This document shows positions 26,121 to 39,000 of a stretch of 64,000 nt of DNA, piece after piece (the stretch's first letter is position 1; every line of letters begins with the position of its first letter). Origin of the DNA: Xanthostigma xanthostigma (Eukaryota > Arthropoda > Insecta > Raphidioptera > Raphidiidae); NCBI GenBank assembly GCA_963575645.1, contig OY754466.1, forward strand, positions 38,720,001 through 38,784,000, given 5' to 3'. Made by a program: the position numbers and the translations under genes. The notes beneath the pieces were generated by a model. It was not told where the DNA came from, made no database searches, and was given only the letters and a program-made list of their open reading frames with translations.

Positions 26121-26342
26121 CAACCCCACCACCCGCGCAGCCCTTTCTCATAAGGTTCAAACGCAAAAGTGTTTTTAAAATCGCACGCCTTTCTGGCCCA
26201 CCCTGTAGTTTAACAGTTCTATAATCATATGGTGGTAGCCCTTGAAATTACCTAGTTATTGTCATACAGGTTGGCAAGCTTTAAAAACTTCCCATCCAAT
26301 CTATTTTCATTAAACTGATGCACTCGTAACGCTCTTCTCTAG

Positions 26343-26470
26343 TAGAAGCCAGTACAAAAAAATCGTTGTCAGAATCACAATCACAATACAACTTTAACGG
26401 CTCCCCGATTGGGACCACTCACGAAAAACATCGGCACATAGAATCAGATCGGGAGAAATACGGATCCAAG
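26343..26470 (+). other. Exon-like open segment, unidentified
   Basis: A 128 bp segment lies between a pyrimidine-rich acceptor (CTCTTCTCTAG) and a strong donor (AAG|GTAGGT). It is open in one frame with ordinary amino-acid composition (SESQSQYNFNGSPIGTTHEK). No joining exon was found on either side, and it lies among transposon remnants. It could be an orphan exon of a decayed gene, part of an unknown transposon, or chance. I do not assign a function. Confidence 0.25.
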
Positions 26471-26484
26471 GTAGGTGTAGCCTA

Positions 26485-26993
26485 AGGCTGCAATAGGTCA
26501 TATGCATGAGACTCCAAATTAGTTTAAATTTTTATTTCGAAATATATTTTAGTTCCTGATTCTATCGTAATGGATATTTTATTAATCTAATCACTGAAAA
26601 AAAATACAAATAATAAAAAAGAAATGTAGAAAATATGCGCTATTTTCGAATTTTCAAAACGCAGCGTGACGTCAGAGTATATATCAACAACAGTTTCCAT
26701 GACGACTGTGTCGTCTCACAGTAAGATTATGTCAGTATTCAGAGAAAACAACAAATAAACTTCATTTAGAACATTAACAATTTGATATCAAGGTTGACAT
26801 GCATCATATATCATGACGTCACATAAGCCCGCCAACATGGCCGATACTGTCTAATTTTGAATGTGAAATTTAATATTTTTTTTCTTATGATAATATTACA
26901 TTTTTAAATGATTAGCAATTTTTTTCCGTATTATGGTTGACTAAATAATCTATTAACAATATAAAAAAATACATGCATATGACCTATTGCCTC
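26485..26993. mobile_element. TIR element (MITE)
   Basis: GCAATAGGTCATATGCATG on the left is mirrored by CATGCATATGACCTATTGC on the right, 500 bp apart. The interior is non-coding. I could not settle the target duplication. Confidence 0.65.
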
Positions 26994-27742
26994 TATTTAT
27001 ATTTCAAAGGAATTATTTTTTCTTTGAAAACTTGCCCGCTTGATTTGGATAAAAAAATTTAGATATATTTTTATATCAATTTATATCAACACATTTGACT
27101 AAAATTAGGGTCAATTCTCACATGATGACACGACAGTTTTATATTATTATACTCGATTCTAGATAGCAAGGCAACAGTGCACAAAGCGGCATAAAAACGC
27201 TCTCCGAAGCGTTGAATTTTTCGAATCGCGTTGCTCGTGTGAGAACTGCTCCATTTGAAAACACGTAAATGTTTGGAAGAAGCATTTTGCTGTGTCGCCA
27301 TGTGATGATTGGCCTTTAAACATTATAAAACAGTTCCATTGTTTTCAATGTCCAAAGTTTAAAAAATTACATTCGTCGTTTGTTTTTTTTAATAAAGCTA
27401 TACAACACTGAACAATATAAACATGCATGCAGCTATCTTGGCGATAACGGCCTAGTTGTTCCGTTACTTATTACAATATATTGCACAGATTTTAAAATAA
27501 ATATATCTTATTTTTATGTCACATTATAATAATATTCATATCTATTTTAAAGAAAAGATAGCAATAGGCGTTTTCGAATGATTCATTTTTATGTAAACAT
27601 CACCCCTATTAGTTAATATTTTCAGTGTAAAATATTTTGTTGTCTCTTTGATTGCATCTACATTAATAAAATTTCCACAATTATTCAAGTCAGTTCTTTA
27701 TACCCAAAATTTATAAATCACTTCATTTGAGTGTATATTTTC

Positions 27743-28283
27743 TATTGAGATTTTACCCGGAGACGGAGTCCATTTCAAAATATTCAATATGACCAACCTA
27801 TGCAGAGCGTTTGCATTGACAGTACACGAGCTTTCGATGTTTTATTTAAAATGTATATTTACGAGGAAGAAATTTGCATTGCGGTGATACGAATCTTTCA
27901 AAACACAACTATATCAACGGGGAAAAAATCGCGAATGCTGGTCACATTGTAAAATGTGGCAGAACCAATGGCGCAGCTGTAGTGATAAGGTTCACTTTGT
28001 TGCTTTCTCATGCAAACGTAAAAATTGAAAGAGAAACCGCATGAAATCAACGGTGTATAATCAGTTGACAGCTTTCACTTGATCTACTAACACAATTAGG
28101 TACACTCCACAACACATTGTATGCTTCTTCTTCGATTTTTTAATGACGAGTGTAACTTCCATAATTGTAAACAATATAATAAAATAACGTAGCGCGCAAT
28201 GCTTTACTATGTCAAAGGCTCTGCATAGGATAGTTCACTAAAATACTGAGTAGGTGGCTCATGGTTAAAGTAAAATCCCAATA
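27743..28283 (+). mobile_element. TIR element, complete copy (541 bp)
   Basis: Begins TATTGAGATTTTAC and ends GTAAAATCCCAATA. If the outer TA pairs are the target duplication, this is Tc1/mariner-like insertion. Copies at 1-168 and 38581-39624 match along the length and define the boundaries. There is no transposase frame. Confidence 0.7.
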
Positions 28284-28580
28284 AACTTGATTAAGTTAAA
28301 AAAATCAAACGTAATTTCAACATTACGCCTCCCAAAAATGGGACTGTTTGTAAAACATGTTAAAATAGATTAATGGTACGAGTAATAGTTTTTCAAAACA
28401 ATCAGTCGTAGACTTATTACATAAAGGATATTAGTCTTATCAAAATGAGGTTAAATAAATTGATGAAAAACTATTACGTTACAATAAATAAAAAGTGAAA
28501 AAAATGCATTATAATAATGATATACATATTATTAATATGTAAGTACCTATATTTAACTATTAAATTGAAGCAAATCACTG

Positions 28581-28696
28581 TTAATAATAATCTGATTCTG
28601 AACTATTTCGACTGCGCGGATTGAGCGATGTAATTGGTTGGCCGCTTACAAATTTACTGTACGTTAATATTTGTTCCGGTGACTGTTGAACTTTAT
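28581..28696 (-). CDS. Alternative short last exon of the ankyrin gene (ANKRD28-like terminus)
   Basis: An acceptor (TTTCAG) is followed by 116 bp open to a stop. It starts with two bases that complete the one-base overhang of the exon at 32318-32499. The encoded end is LNPRSRNSSESDYY, which resembles the acidic Ser/Tyr terminus DSDSETY of vertebrate ANKRD28. The segment includes KVQQSPEQILTYSKF. The join skips the 1376 bp exon at 30066-31441. Phase match and terminal similarity support it; there is no transcript evidence here, and no clear AATAAA follows. Confidence 0.6.
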
Positions 28697-30065
28697 CTGA
28701 AATATTCAAAAAGACAACCGCGTAATATTTATATCAGTTCTTGTTTTATCAGTACAGTACAAGTCTGGTTATCCAACACCCCGAAACCATAATAGAACAA
28801 ATACATAAATAGAATCAGTCCTCCGTCAGCACTTTGATGTTCGGCCATTTCTTTGACCTTGAGACAGCCGATCACAGTCGTGTTTAGTGTGGGCGACAGT
28901 CATTAGCGCCTTCGACTGCATTTAGTGTAATAGGGCTGTTACGCCATATTAGAAAAATGTTTTTAAATGTAGTGTTGCGTTGGGTAAATAAGCTCACCTC
29001 TAAATACGACACTGCGTGTACGTCATCCTACAACAGAAAACAGTATAGGCGTGTCTGATCGCTCTGCAAGCTAACACAACCTGCGCAGCTCGTCTGCGCG
29101 ACCTATGTACTGACAGAGAGGCGATTCTACTATATGTATTCGTTATACTATGCCAAAACCATCGGCATACATAAAACAATTGAATGCGTACTGTTGCGCA
29201 TTCAAACCGTATGATTCAAACACGCAAGGCAGAGAGGTCGATACGTGATAAGCATACGTTTATCTTCTTATTGGCCGTTAGTCCGCTGTTTTTCGCTGCT
29301 CGCGTTTTTATTTACTGACAAAGACGTCACTCTGTCTCTCTCTACGCGATTTCGTTCACGCAGGCTACCACTCCAGTAATAATAATTTGTCAATGTCTGA
29401 AACCAATCTGCGGGAACTGTGGAGGATTTATCAAGGTTACATCTAACAGATAATTGTGAAAAAATAACTCTAATAATTTAGAATGATGATGATCCTGTTT
29501 CAATGTTTCAATCTTTATTGCCGAAACGTCAGACAATAAAATGTAATAAAAACCTTCAGTATTTGCTTTGTTTCATCGATCCTATGCCACCAGGATTCTT
29601 CCTTTTTAATCTTCTAACAGATATTGTTAATATTTTTAAATATATATTCGGCTTTTAGCAATTTGTGTGTGCAAAATTTCAAAACGTTCATTATTATGGC
29701 CAGCGATGTTCCGTTTCTATTTTTAAAATAAATAAAGAAATAGCTGAGTATTTTAAACATTAAAATCAAAATGTTTTTTATATTTATTCGTATTATTTAA
29801 TAGATTAGTTACACATCGATTCAAAATTGTTGAACGCTTTGTTGACAAAAATTAAAAAAACTGTTTTTTATTTTAATGGATCGGGAAGAAGGGATGGAAA
29901 ATAATAGGGGTCATAGTTAAAATAACTACAATAAGGAGATGGCATCCACATTGAATTTTACATATTTTGTAGTTGATTTAAAAGGTCATGCCGTTATTGA
30001 AAAAAGAATTAAAAAAGTTATAATTTCAGAAAAGTAACACATTTATATTAAACCAGCACAAAAAC

Positions 30066-33000
30066 TCAACATATGACGCAATTCTTTTTAACAATTGAAT
30101 AATCAGATTTTTTACGTTTGCTTTCTTTTTCATTTAATTCAATACTATCTTTGGCCATCAGCAGATATGTTTGTTTTTCCAAATCGTCTTTAGTTTCAGA
30201 CGATAAATTAAAATCATGTTCACTTGTCAAATTTTCATTTTCATTTGAATTAGTTTTCAGATAATCCGACAAAACAATTGCACTATCCTCATCAACTGAA
30301 CAATCAATCGAACTTAAAATTTGTTCGCATTCTGAACATAATACATCGTGACAAATGTATTCATCGCCTATTACAAAATCCGATGAATCGTTATCCAAAT
30401 ATATTTTGTTTTCATTCGATTCAGTCTCATGGCATTTTATTGAATTATCCGATGTGGAATTTATTAGACTATCCATGTCTGATTTCATTTTTAATCGATT
30501 TATATCGGTTTCTGACGAACTTTTTCTCACTTTCAGAGCCAGGTCCCTTGAAATCGTTTCATGTAACCGTAATTTCAAATCGTCTATCGCTGGATTTTCA
30601 AAAGCAGCCTCATTAAGATAAACTCTTATATCGTTTAAAAGATTCAAATTGATTTTTTGCACTCTATCGATTGTTTTGTAAATATCCAATGATTCTTTGT
30701 TTATCAGCGGCCGCCATTTTATTAAGTTAGTAGTCGGAACACTTTGTCTACTCGAAATATTCATCACCGTATCAATTATTTCATTTACAAAATTTTTCAT
30801 AACACATACAACTTTCTTTTCCTCAGTTTTATTTTTTGTCTGTTCACTTTCACCAGAAACATCTGTTTTAACACCGTCAACAGTACATTTTAATTCTTTC
30901 TGTGAATTCTTTAATTCCGTTATTTTTTGTTTTGAATGCCGGGTAACCGCAACTTTCAATTGCAAATTTGAAAAATGCGTTAATGTATTTATACCGGGAA
31001 AAGACCAAAACGTTGGATATCGTTTATCGTGATCACTGAAATCTAGACATTCGTCGAGATCGCTTTCAAAATCATCTTCGTATTCGACAATCATATCGTC
31101 GTCCTGTTGATTTCTTGGCGAAACAAACAAATCGGTGATATACGCTTTGTCAACAATGTACTCTGAATCGAAATTGTAATATTTTTTAGTTAATTTCAAT
31201 TCGAACGGCGCGAAGTTATCGTTTGCGCCCAAATATTGTTTTTCCGAATGCGCAAAAGGTTTTTCAAAATTTAATTCCGATTTTCTCTTAATATCAACCG
31301 AACACACACCGATATTTGAATTGTCTTGAATGGGTCGTGAAGACCCAAATTTATCTGAATCCGTTTTTTGAATATCAAAACTTGGAATGTAACTAGGAAG
31401 AGGTGTAAGGTACGAGTTCAGGAATCCGGAATATTTATTTTCTGTAGTAAAAAGAAAATAAAATGAGTAGAATACAGAAAAGAAATTAGTTTTGGGTTAT
31501 TTATTGTTAAAATCTTTTATTAACGTCTGAATAGAACTCTTCAAATAAATAAAATTGTCGACCAATTTTTCTCAGACCATATATTGACAAAAAATAATAA
31601 AAATACAAATCAATATAACACAAGATGACGTTTCGATCCGGATTTGGATCATCTTGTGTTATATTGATTTGTATTTTTATATTATTTTTTGTCAATATAT
31701 GGTCTGAGAAAAATTGGTCGACAATTTTATTTATTTATTGTTAACTTGTTTATATAATCGAAGTCACCATTTTAGTTAAACGAACGAAATAAATCAATCC
31801 CAAAAATACTTATTTTGATCTTTTTTTGACTCTCAATATTCCCTTCATTTCCATGACTGATTTATAATATTTATAATATAATATTTATAACCAGAGATAT
31901 TACGGATGTTTTATGTCGTAATTGGGTTTTTTTAATGAGTTACATCAGAATTGGTTTTGAAGTTTTGGTGTCGTTTCAATATAATTATTCAATTATCACA
32001 CTCATTCAGTAAAACAAAAACAAAACACGACCAAACTGATGCAGTGCGTGAGTGAACAGCAAAACAAATGCGCGGGAAGGGACGTATATGCACTGGGTGC
32101 GATTTACCGCAAGCGAAGATCGACGTTAATCATCCGTAATAATAATTTAAAATATGGACACGGTATTTAACGTGAAATAGTATCGAATTATCCACAGTAT
32201 CAAAATCGAATCTCCGTAACGTCCCCGCTTTTTACACTGATTTCGCTGCAACTGTTCGACACAAACAGACCTAATTAAAAACTGTCATCAAATAAAAACC
32301 TGTTTTGTTTGACTCACCTATAGTTATATCGGCAGTGGCACTGAGAATAAGCGCAAGGCACTGAGCAACGCTGGCGTCCGGAGCACAACAGAGCGCCGGA
32401 GTCAGACCATTGTTATCGGTTGCAAAAACGTTAGCACCATGAATAAGCAATTGTTCGGTCACTCTGATGAGTCCATTTCGAGCAGCAATATGTAAAGGTC
32501 TATAAAAAAAGAAACACGCTAATTATTATATACAGTGTAACCTCTCATAATGGACACCTCTAATGAGCGGACAGCTCTATTAGGCGGACACTATGTGATA
32601 GTCCGGAATGAAGTACAAGAGAATTCCATAAGACATAATCTCTCTTGAGCGGACTCTCTCTTGGGCGGACGCGGACGCAATATTTAAGTACAAAACTTGT
32701 AAAATTCTCTCTTAAACGGACACAAAAATAAAAATGTTGCAACACGTTGCACTATAAAAAAATGATTTAGGCGAATTCATTATCATCAATAATAACTTAT
32801 TAGTGGAAGATGATGATGACACCTCTTTTAACAAAATTGTAAAAAAAAGGCGACAACCTGACGTTAGTTGAATCTGACGAATCCGATGAAGAAATAACCA
32901 TAACTGATCAATCTAATGCTATAAGTTATCAGCAGGCCATTGGTATGGTGAAAACAATTCAAGAATTTGCCAAAACTAAAGGAGATTCAACAGCAATGCA

Positions 33001-36000
33001 GATGTTATCTGACTTGGAATTACATTTTCAAGACAACATGCTTTAAACTAATACGCGTCAAACTACCATAATTGATTTTTTCAAGCCAACTAAGCTATAC
33101 TTTTTTGTTTGATTTTTTGATTTCATACGTATGTATATTAATGTATATGAGAAAACAATAAAATTCTACCCTATTATGTAAATAAAAAATATGTATGTAC
33201 ATATGTAGTATGCATGTATGTACATATACATAATAATACGTGGTTTTTAATTTTTCCCATACGCGGACACCTCTCTTAGGCGGACATATTTTAATAGTCC
33301 CGAAGGTGTCTGCTTAAGAGAGCTTTCACTGTACCTACATCCGCGGATTAAGTTGCTAACAAAAAGCTGCAGCTTCGGAACAAAATTTCTAAAGTTACGG
33401 TAGACATAGTTATGTCCAAGGTAAACAGTTATATCCACAGTGGATAGAGTTACGTCCACAGTGAACACAGTTGTATTCACGGTGGACACAATAATGCGTT
33501 TTTTGTCTTTGTAATAGCTCTCACAGCCGTAAGCTATAATTTTTGTGGCGGCAAATACAGTGTTGATGAACGCTCATTTTGTACAGGGCGGCAAAAAATA
33601 GCGCTGGCCCTCTGTACGAGAAAAATGGTATTCATGACGGAAACGGAATCTTGCTTTCCCGGGCCGAAATAGTTGAGCCTATCCGCCCCTGCCGACGAAC
33701 ATAAAAGTGTCAATTTTTTTTTTTTTTTTTGTTTGTTTTATGGCCTAACTCTTGTTATTGGCCAGTTGCCGATATCTTGATCTAATTCTGTCGTTGTCTG
33801 TTATAATTTAATTTGACTACACTTCAAATATTGATAAATATAAATACTTACGTTTTAAGTTCTTTGTTAACTATGTTGACGGCCCCTTCTGCAGGCTTAT
33901 TTAACAATGCTAATGCAACGTGAGTATGTTTACGGGCGCATGCAACATGAAGAGCTGTATTTCCGTAATTATCTTGCTTCGAGATGTCGGCATCCCACTT
34001 GATCAAAATTTCTATGCAAAAGGATAAAGGTAAAATGCGTTAATTAGTTAAAATGAGAAACAATTAATATTTTAAGTTATACTTCTTTTGGCGCGTTATG
34101 AAAAAATGATAAGAGTGAGTTATTTTGATGCGCGCGCACACTGTAACATCAAAATTAACAGGATGAAGTTGCTCGCAGAAAAAGGCTACCAACTGAATAA
34201 AGGTAGACACCACGTTTACATGCGCGTAGCGTCTAATAGCTGTATTTATGTTGATATCACTTTAGTCCTTTCTTTTATTTAAAAAAATTATTTGTGGGAA
34301 ATAAAAAAATTCGTTTTTAATCACGCCAAAGAAGTCTCATTACGCGGTACTCGACAAGTATTTAGCAAGCACCAAGTAATTTGTATGAAGTTGTGCGTTC
34401 AGCCCGATGCGCTACTCCTACTTAGTCAGTAAAGTTAAAAGCGACGAGCAGTTGATGCCGAGTGTTTATATCGGCGCGGTATACTATTCGAAAGGTGGCC
34501 GCAATGGCAAACACTTTTGTGGCTGCTAATAAAGTAATAGATAGACACTCACTGGACGAACGCGTATGTTATACAGTGTACTTGTACTGCATGTACCGAG
34601 TAAAATTTGCCAAGCGGCCGGTTTTAAAAGATCGGTGCAGCCAACCCATAGATATATATATATATTAATAGATAGCGGATGCCTATCCTTGAGCATTGTG
34701 CGGAATGGTTCCAATTAGAAGCCATTTTGTACGTGGAAAACGCCGTAAAAAGCGCGCGGGATTCAAAAATATTAAATATTCTATAATATGATGTTAATGG
34801 AAAAACAATAATACTCGCAGTAAACAGTGATATTCGCTCCAAAACCTATTTTTATATTGAAACGTTTCAATATAAAAATAGGTTTTGGAGCGAATATCAC
34901 TGTTTACTGTGAGTTTTGTCGTTTTTCTCAATAAAATCATATTACAAAATAATTAATATTTTTGAATCTCGCGCGCTTTTTACGACGTTTTCCACGTACA
35001 AAATGGCTTCTAAAAGGTACAGGAGGCGCTAGTGTATCCGCAATCTATTAAATATACATATCTATGAGCCAACCAAATACACAAATATTCCTACAAAACT
35101 TAAATGTTTTCTGTACCTAAAGCATTCAGTTGTCCATTATGAGCCGCCGCTATAAGTGGTGTTTTTCCAGAATGGTCAACCTCGTCACTTTTTGCCCCAT
35201 GCGTTAGCAGCAATTGAATACAATCAGAACTGTTGTGAAATGCCGCTAGATGTAGAGGCGTTCTACCTCTTGCATCTCGTAAGCCTATAATATTTGTTGC
35301 TCCGAATGCATTTATTAATAGTTCCAAGCATTGCTCACTACCCTGAAACCTGTAGTCATGAAAATTAGAACCAAAACCAACACTAAATCCAAAACATCGT
35401 CCACGTAGTCGATGCGATCATTTCGCAAAAATTCAGTACAAGATAAATAAATTATATGGGCAAAAAAAAAACCAACACAATCAGAGAAATTATTTGGTTT
35501 TCTTTGATCTTGAATCATTTTTTTTTTTTTTTTGCACAATTTCCCTGACTAATTTGATCCCACACTCTTTTTTTTTAATTTTTATGTTGCCACCGTGAAC
35601 AAATTTACGATACAATTAAAAATTAGTAATGTCTGACAAAAACAAATGACTTAATCACAACTAATAATAGATAAAAAAATATTACATACGCCGCGCAGTG
35701 AACTGGTGAAAATATATTTCCTTCTAATGATTTGAACACATTTTTCTCCAACAAATACTCCAAGCAAGCAGAATACCCTGAAAAATATATTTTGTTTTAG
35801 TGATAGAAAAAAAATGAAAGTAGGAAAGCCAGACACAGACACACTGAAAATGTCCGGACATTTTTAAAATCCAATTTTCTCATAACCTTCCAAAAATTAC
35901 TAAACATAATCTATAGGCAGTGTGCACGAAGCCTACTAGCGCCGTTAGTGGGTAATAGAGAATTATTTAACTCACTTTTTATGGAAATCGCGACATGTTT

Positions 36001-39000
36001 CTATGGTGATAAGTCAAAAACTTTAGTTGGCCACGATGTGTAAAAAAAAATGCTGTTCATTTTATATACAATAAAATTCAAATTGTAAACCATTATATAA
36101 ATAGCATAACATAAAAGGTACGTGAGAATTATTTATTTATCAATGATGACGTACAATATACAAATAATTAATTTGTTTACACTGACAGCATGACGTCAAA
36201 TTATGGCACCAATGATTTTATTTTACTTAAATCGCTATCAGCGCAACAGCCCGGAACACAACATGCATTTCCAGATCGCTTAGTTTTGCCTATGTTTTCA
36301 TTGTAATTAAAAAACTTTTTGAGGCATAATGACAGGCCTGATACACACTGATAAAACCACATATAGGGGAGACACTTTTCAGAATATCAAAATTTGGCAC
36401 GTCTCAGGGAACTGATCACTGTGCCTACGTTATGTCTAAGTTCTATTATTAGTATAGGTGATATTGCAGTTACTATCATAAACATTCCATTCGAAATCAA
36501 TGTCAGGACGCTTGGCAGAATGAAATGAAAATAACATGAAAACATTACCGTTATAGCAGGCCCAATGTAAAACAGTACAGTGCTGATTATCTTGAACTGC
36601 AAGCGCAGCCGGAAGCATTGTACCACAAGCATCGGATAACGCTGTAAGACACTGCAGTTGTCCACACGCTGCCGCTAAATGAAATACGGTTTTACCATTG
36701 CAATCTCGAAAATCTAATCTGGCTCCATCGGACAACAACATTTCTACACATTCTACATTGCCTTGCACCACCTGAAAAATATATATCGCTGATAAGAAAA
36801 TCATATATATTAATACGCTAAGGTTAAAGATGTTTGCCTCCCTTTTTAGAAAAAACCTCACAATTTCTCCACATAAATTATATACCATTTTACAGATAAT
36901 TGCTTGCTCTACTGACATCGACAACTAAAAAATTTATTATTGCTTTTTTTTTGTAAATTAATTAGCAGCAACGCTGAACAACGTCAGCTATCTAACGGCT
37001 TTAATTTTGAAACAGCGAGCAACGCTGAACAACATCACAGCAATGCTGCATGATGCCATCTGGCTTAGCTCAACGCTTTTGCTACTTGCGCCTCTATATG
37101 ACAATTTTAGTAAAATATTTCTTCGATCTGTCATCTGAGCTTCATATTGTAATACAACAAAAAGAAGAACGTTATAAGCAGTGTGCAAAATTAGAAACGA
37201 ATTGAATACCTGCAATCATATTTAAAAAATAATTTTGTAAAGTGATAATTATTATACTTATTTAGTGCGAATAATTCGCACAGGTCACACTAGTGTCATA
37301 AAACTAATTAGAAAGACTAAACGAGCAGCATTGTAAATTAAAGTTTACGGAAGACTACACTATAATCGAAACAGCTTATTAAAAATCCAGATTTATTTTC
37401 CATTTACATTACTTCTAAAAAAAATTGTTTCAAATATATTATTAATCGTAAAATCACGCCCGTAATACAATTTTTAAAATTTTTGACGTGATAACGTCTT
37501 ATAAATTGATGAATCACGTCAAAATAAAAAGATGAAACACCGGCTGCATGCACGAAAAAGTGTAACGTTCCTAACGTTACTAAATGAGCGACTAGTATGC
37601 CTTCGGTAATTTTGAAGCAGATATCATCAACCGATTGAGATGAAAATTTGTATACACGTTTAGTTTGAATGACAATGCATGGTTAGCTGTGTGACGTCAC
37701 TCTAAATCCAATATGGCGGACTTCTAAAGATGGCGGACTAATTTTATTTTGCTTTTCTACAATATGGGTATCAAATGAAAGGGCTTGCTGAGGAATAACT
37801 CGAAAAATAAAGTGACGTCACTCTAAATCCAATATGGCGGACTAAGTTTTTGACGTGATAACGTCTTATAAATTGATGAAACACCAGCTACACGCACGAA
37901 AAAGTGTAACGTTCCGCCTGACCCTGTGCGTGCAAGCGAGAGCGCAGTAATGTATTATTAAATATGATATTCGAGCGGAATACGTTATCACGTAAAACTA
38001 TCGTCCGTAAACCGACTTTACAGACAACCAATTTTTAAAATCAAGCAGTCACCATCGTATCGAGCAGTCATATAGTTGGGCAGTTTCAACACATATACTG
38101 ACTTCACGTGAACGCGACATAGAACAGAAAAACACTCGATCAGTTGACAGTGACTGCTTGAATGGTTCGTGTATGTTGTTCGATGATGAACTGCTGAAGC
38201 AGACCGTTCACGGCGGGCCTCAGAGTACCAAAAATTTTCAAAAAGCAAACCAACCGCTCGAAACAGAGGAGTATGTTGATCGCTATCAGCAATATTTGGA
38301 TCAGCTCCGCACTTTCGCAATTTGGCAACACAATTATTATATCCCGACGCCACAGCGAGAGCCAATGCCGTGCGACCTTTAACGTCCACTCTATTAACAA
38401 CAGCTCTATCTTCTGTATTATCTAAAAGCAAGGTGAGACAATCTATGTGTCCACCCGACACCTGAAATACAAAACATGTTTTAAGATCAACACTATTTAG
38501 TAATCAAATCTTTGATTAACGTCTGATTAGAACTCTTCAATAAATAATTTTATTTATTGAGGACAATTTAGTAATATTACTATTAGTATTTTAGTTCTAC
38601 CATGCGCCATCTACTCAGCATTTGAGGGAACTATCCTATGCGAACCGTTTCTTATGGTGCGCTGCGTATTTTTGTAAATATTTACTGTTTATAACATGTC
38701 ATTGAAAAATCGAAGAAAAAGCACAATATGTGTTGTGCAGTACCTAATGATGTTAGTAACTCAAGTGCAAATGTCGAAATTAAATTATCAGGTGCTACCT
38801 TAGAAGGAGCCTATATCTTTCAAATATATTTTCTTTTCTTTTTTTGTTAAAAAATGTACAGTTATTGTAATTTTGAAAGAAATAAATTCTATAATAAATA
38901 AAATTATCGACCAATTTTTCAGACAATATATTAACAAAAAATATAAAATTAATACATTAACGTTTCAATCCGGATTTGGACCTTCTTCAGAATTGATCTA

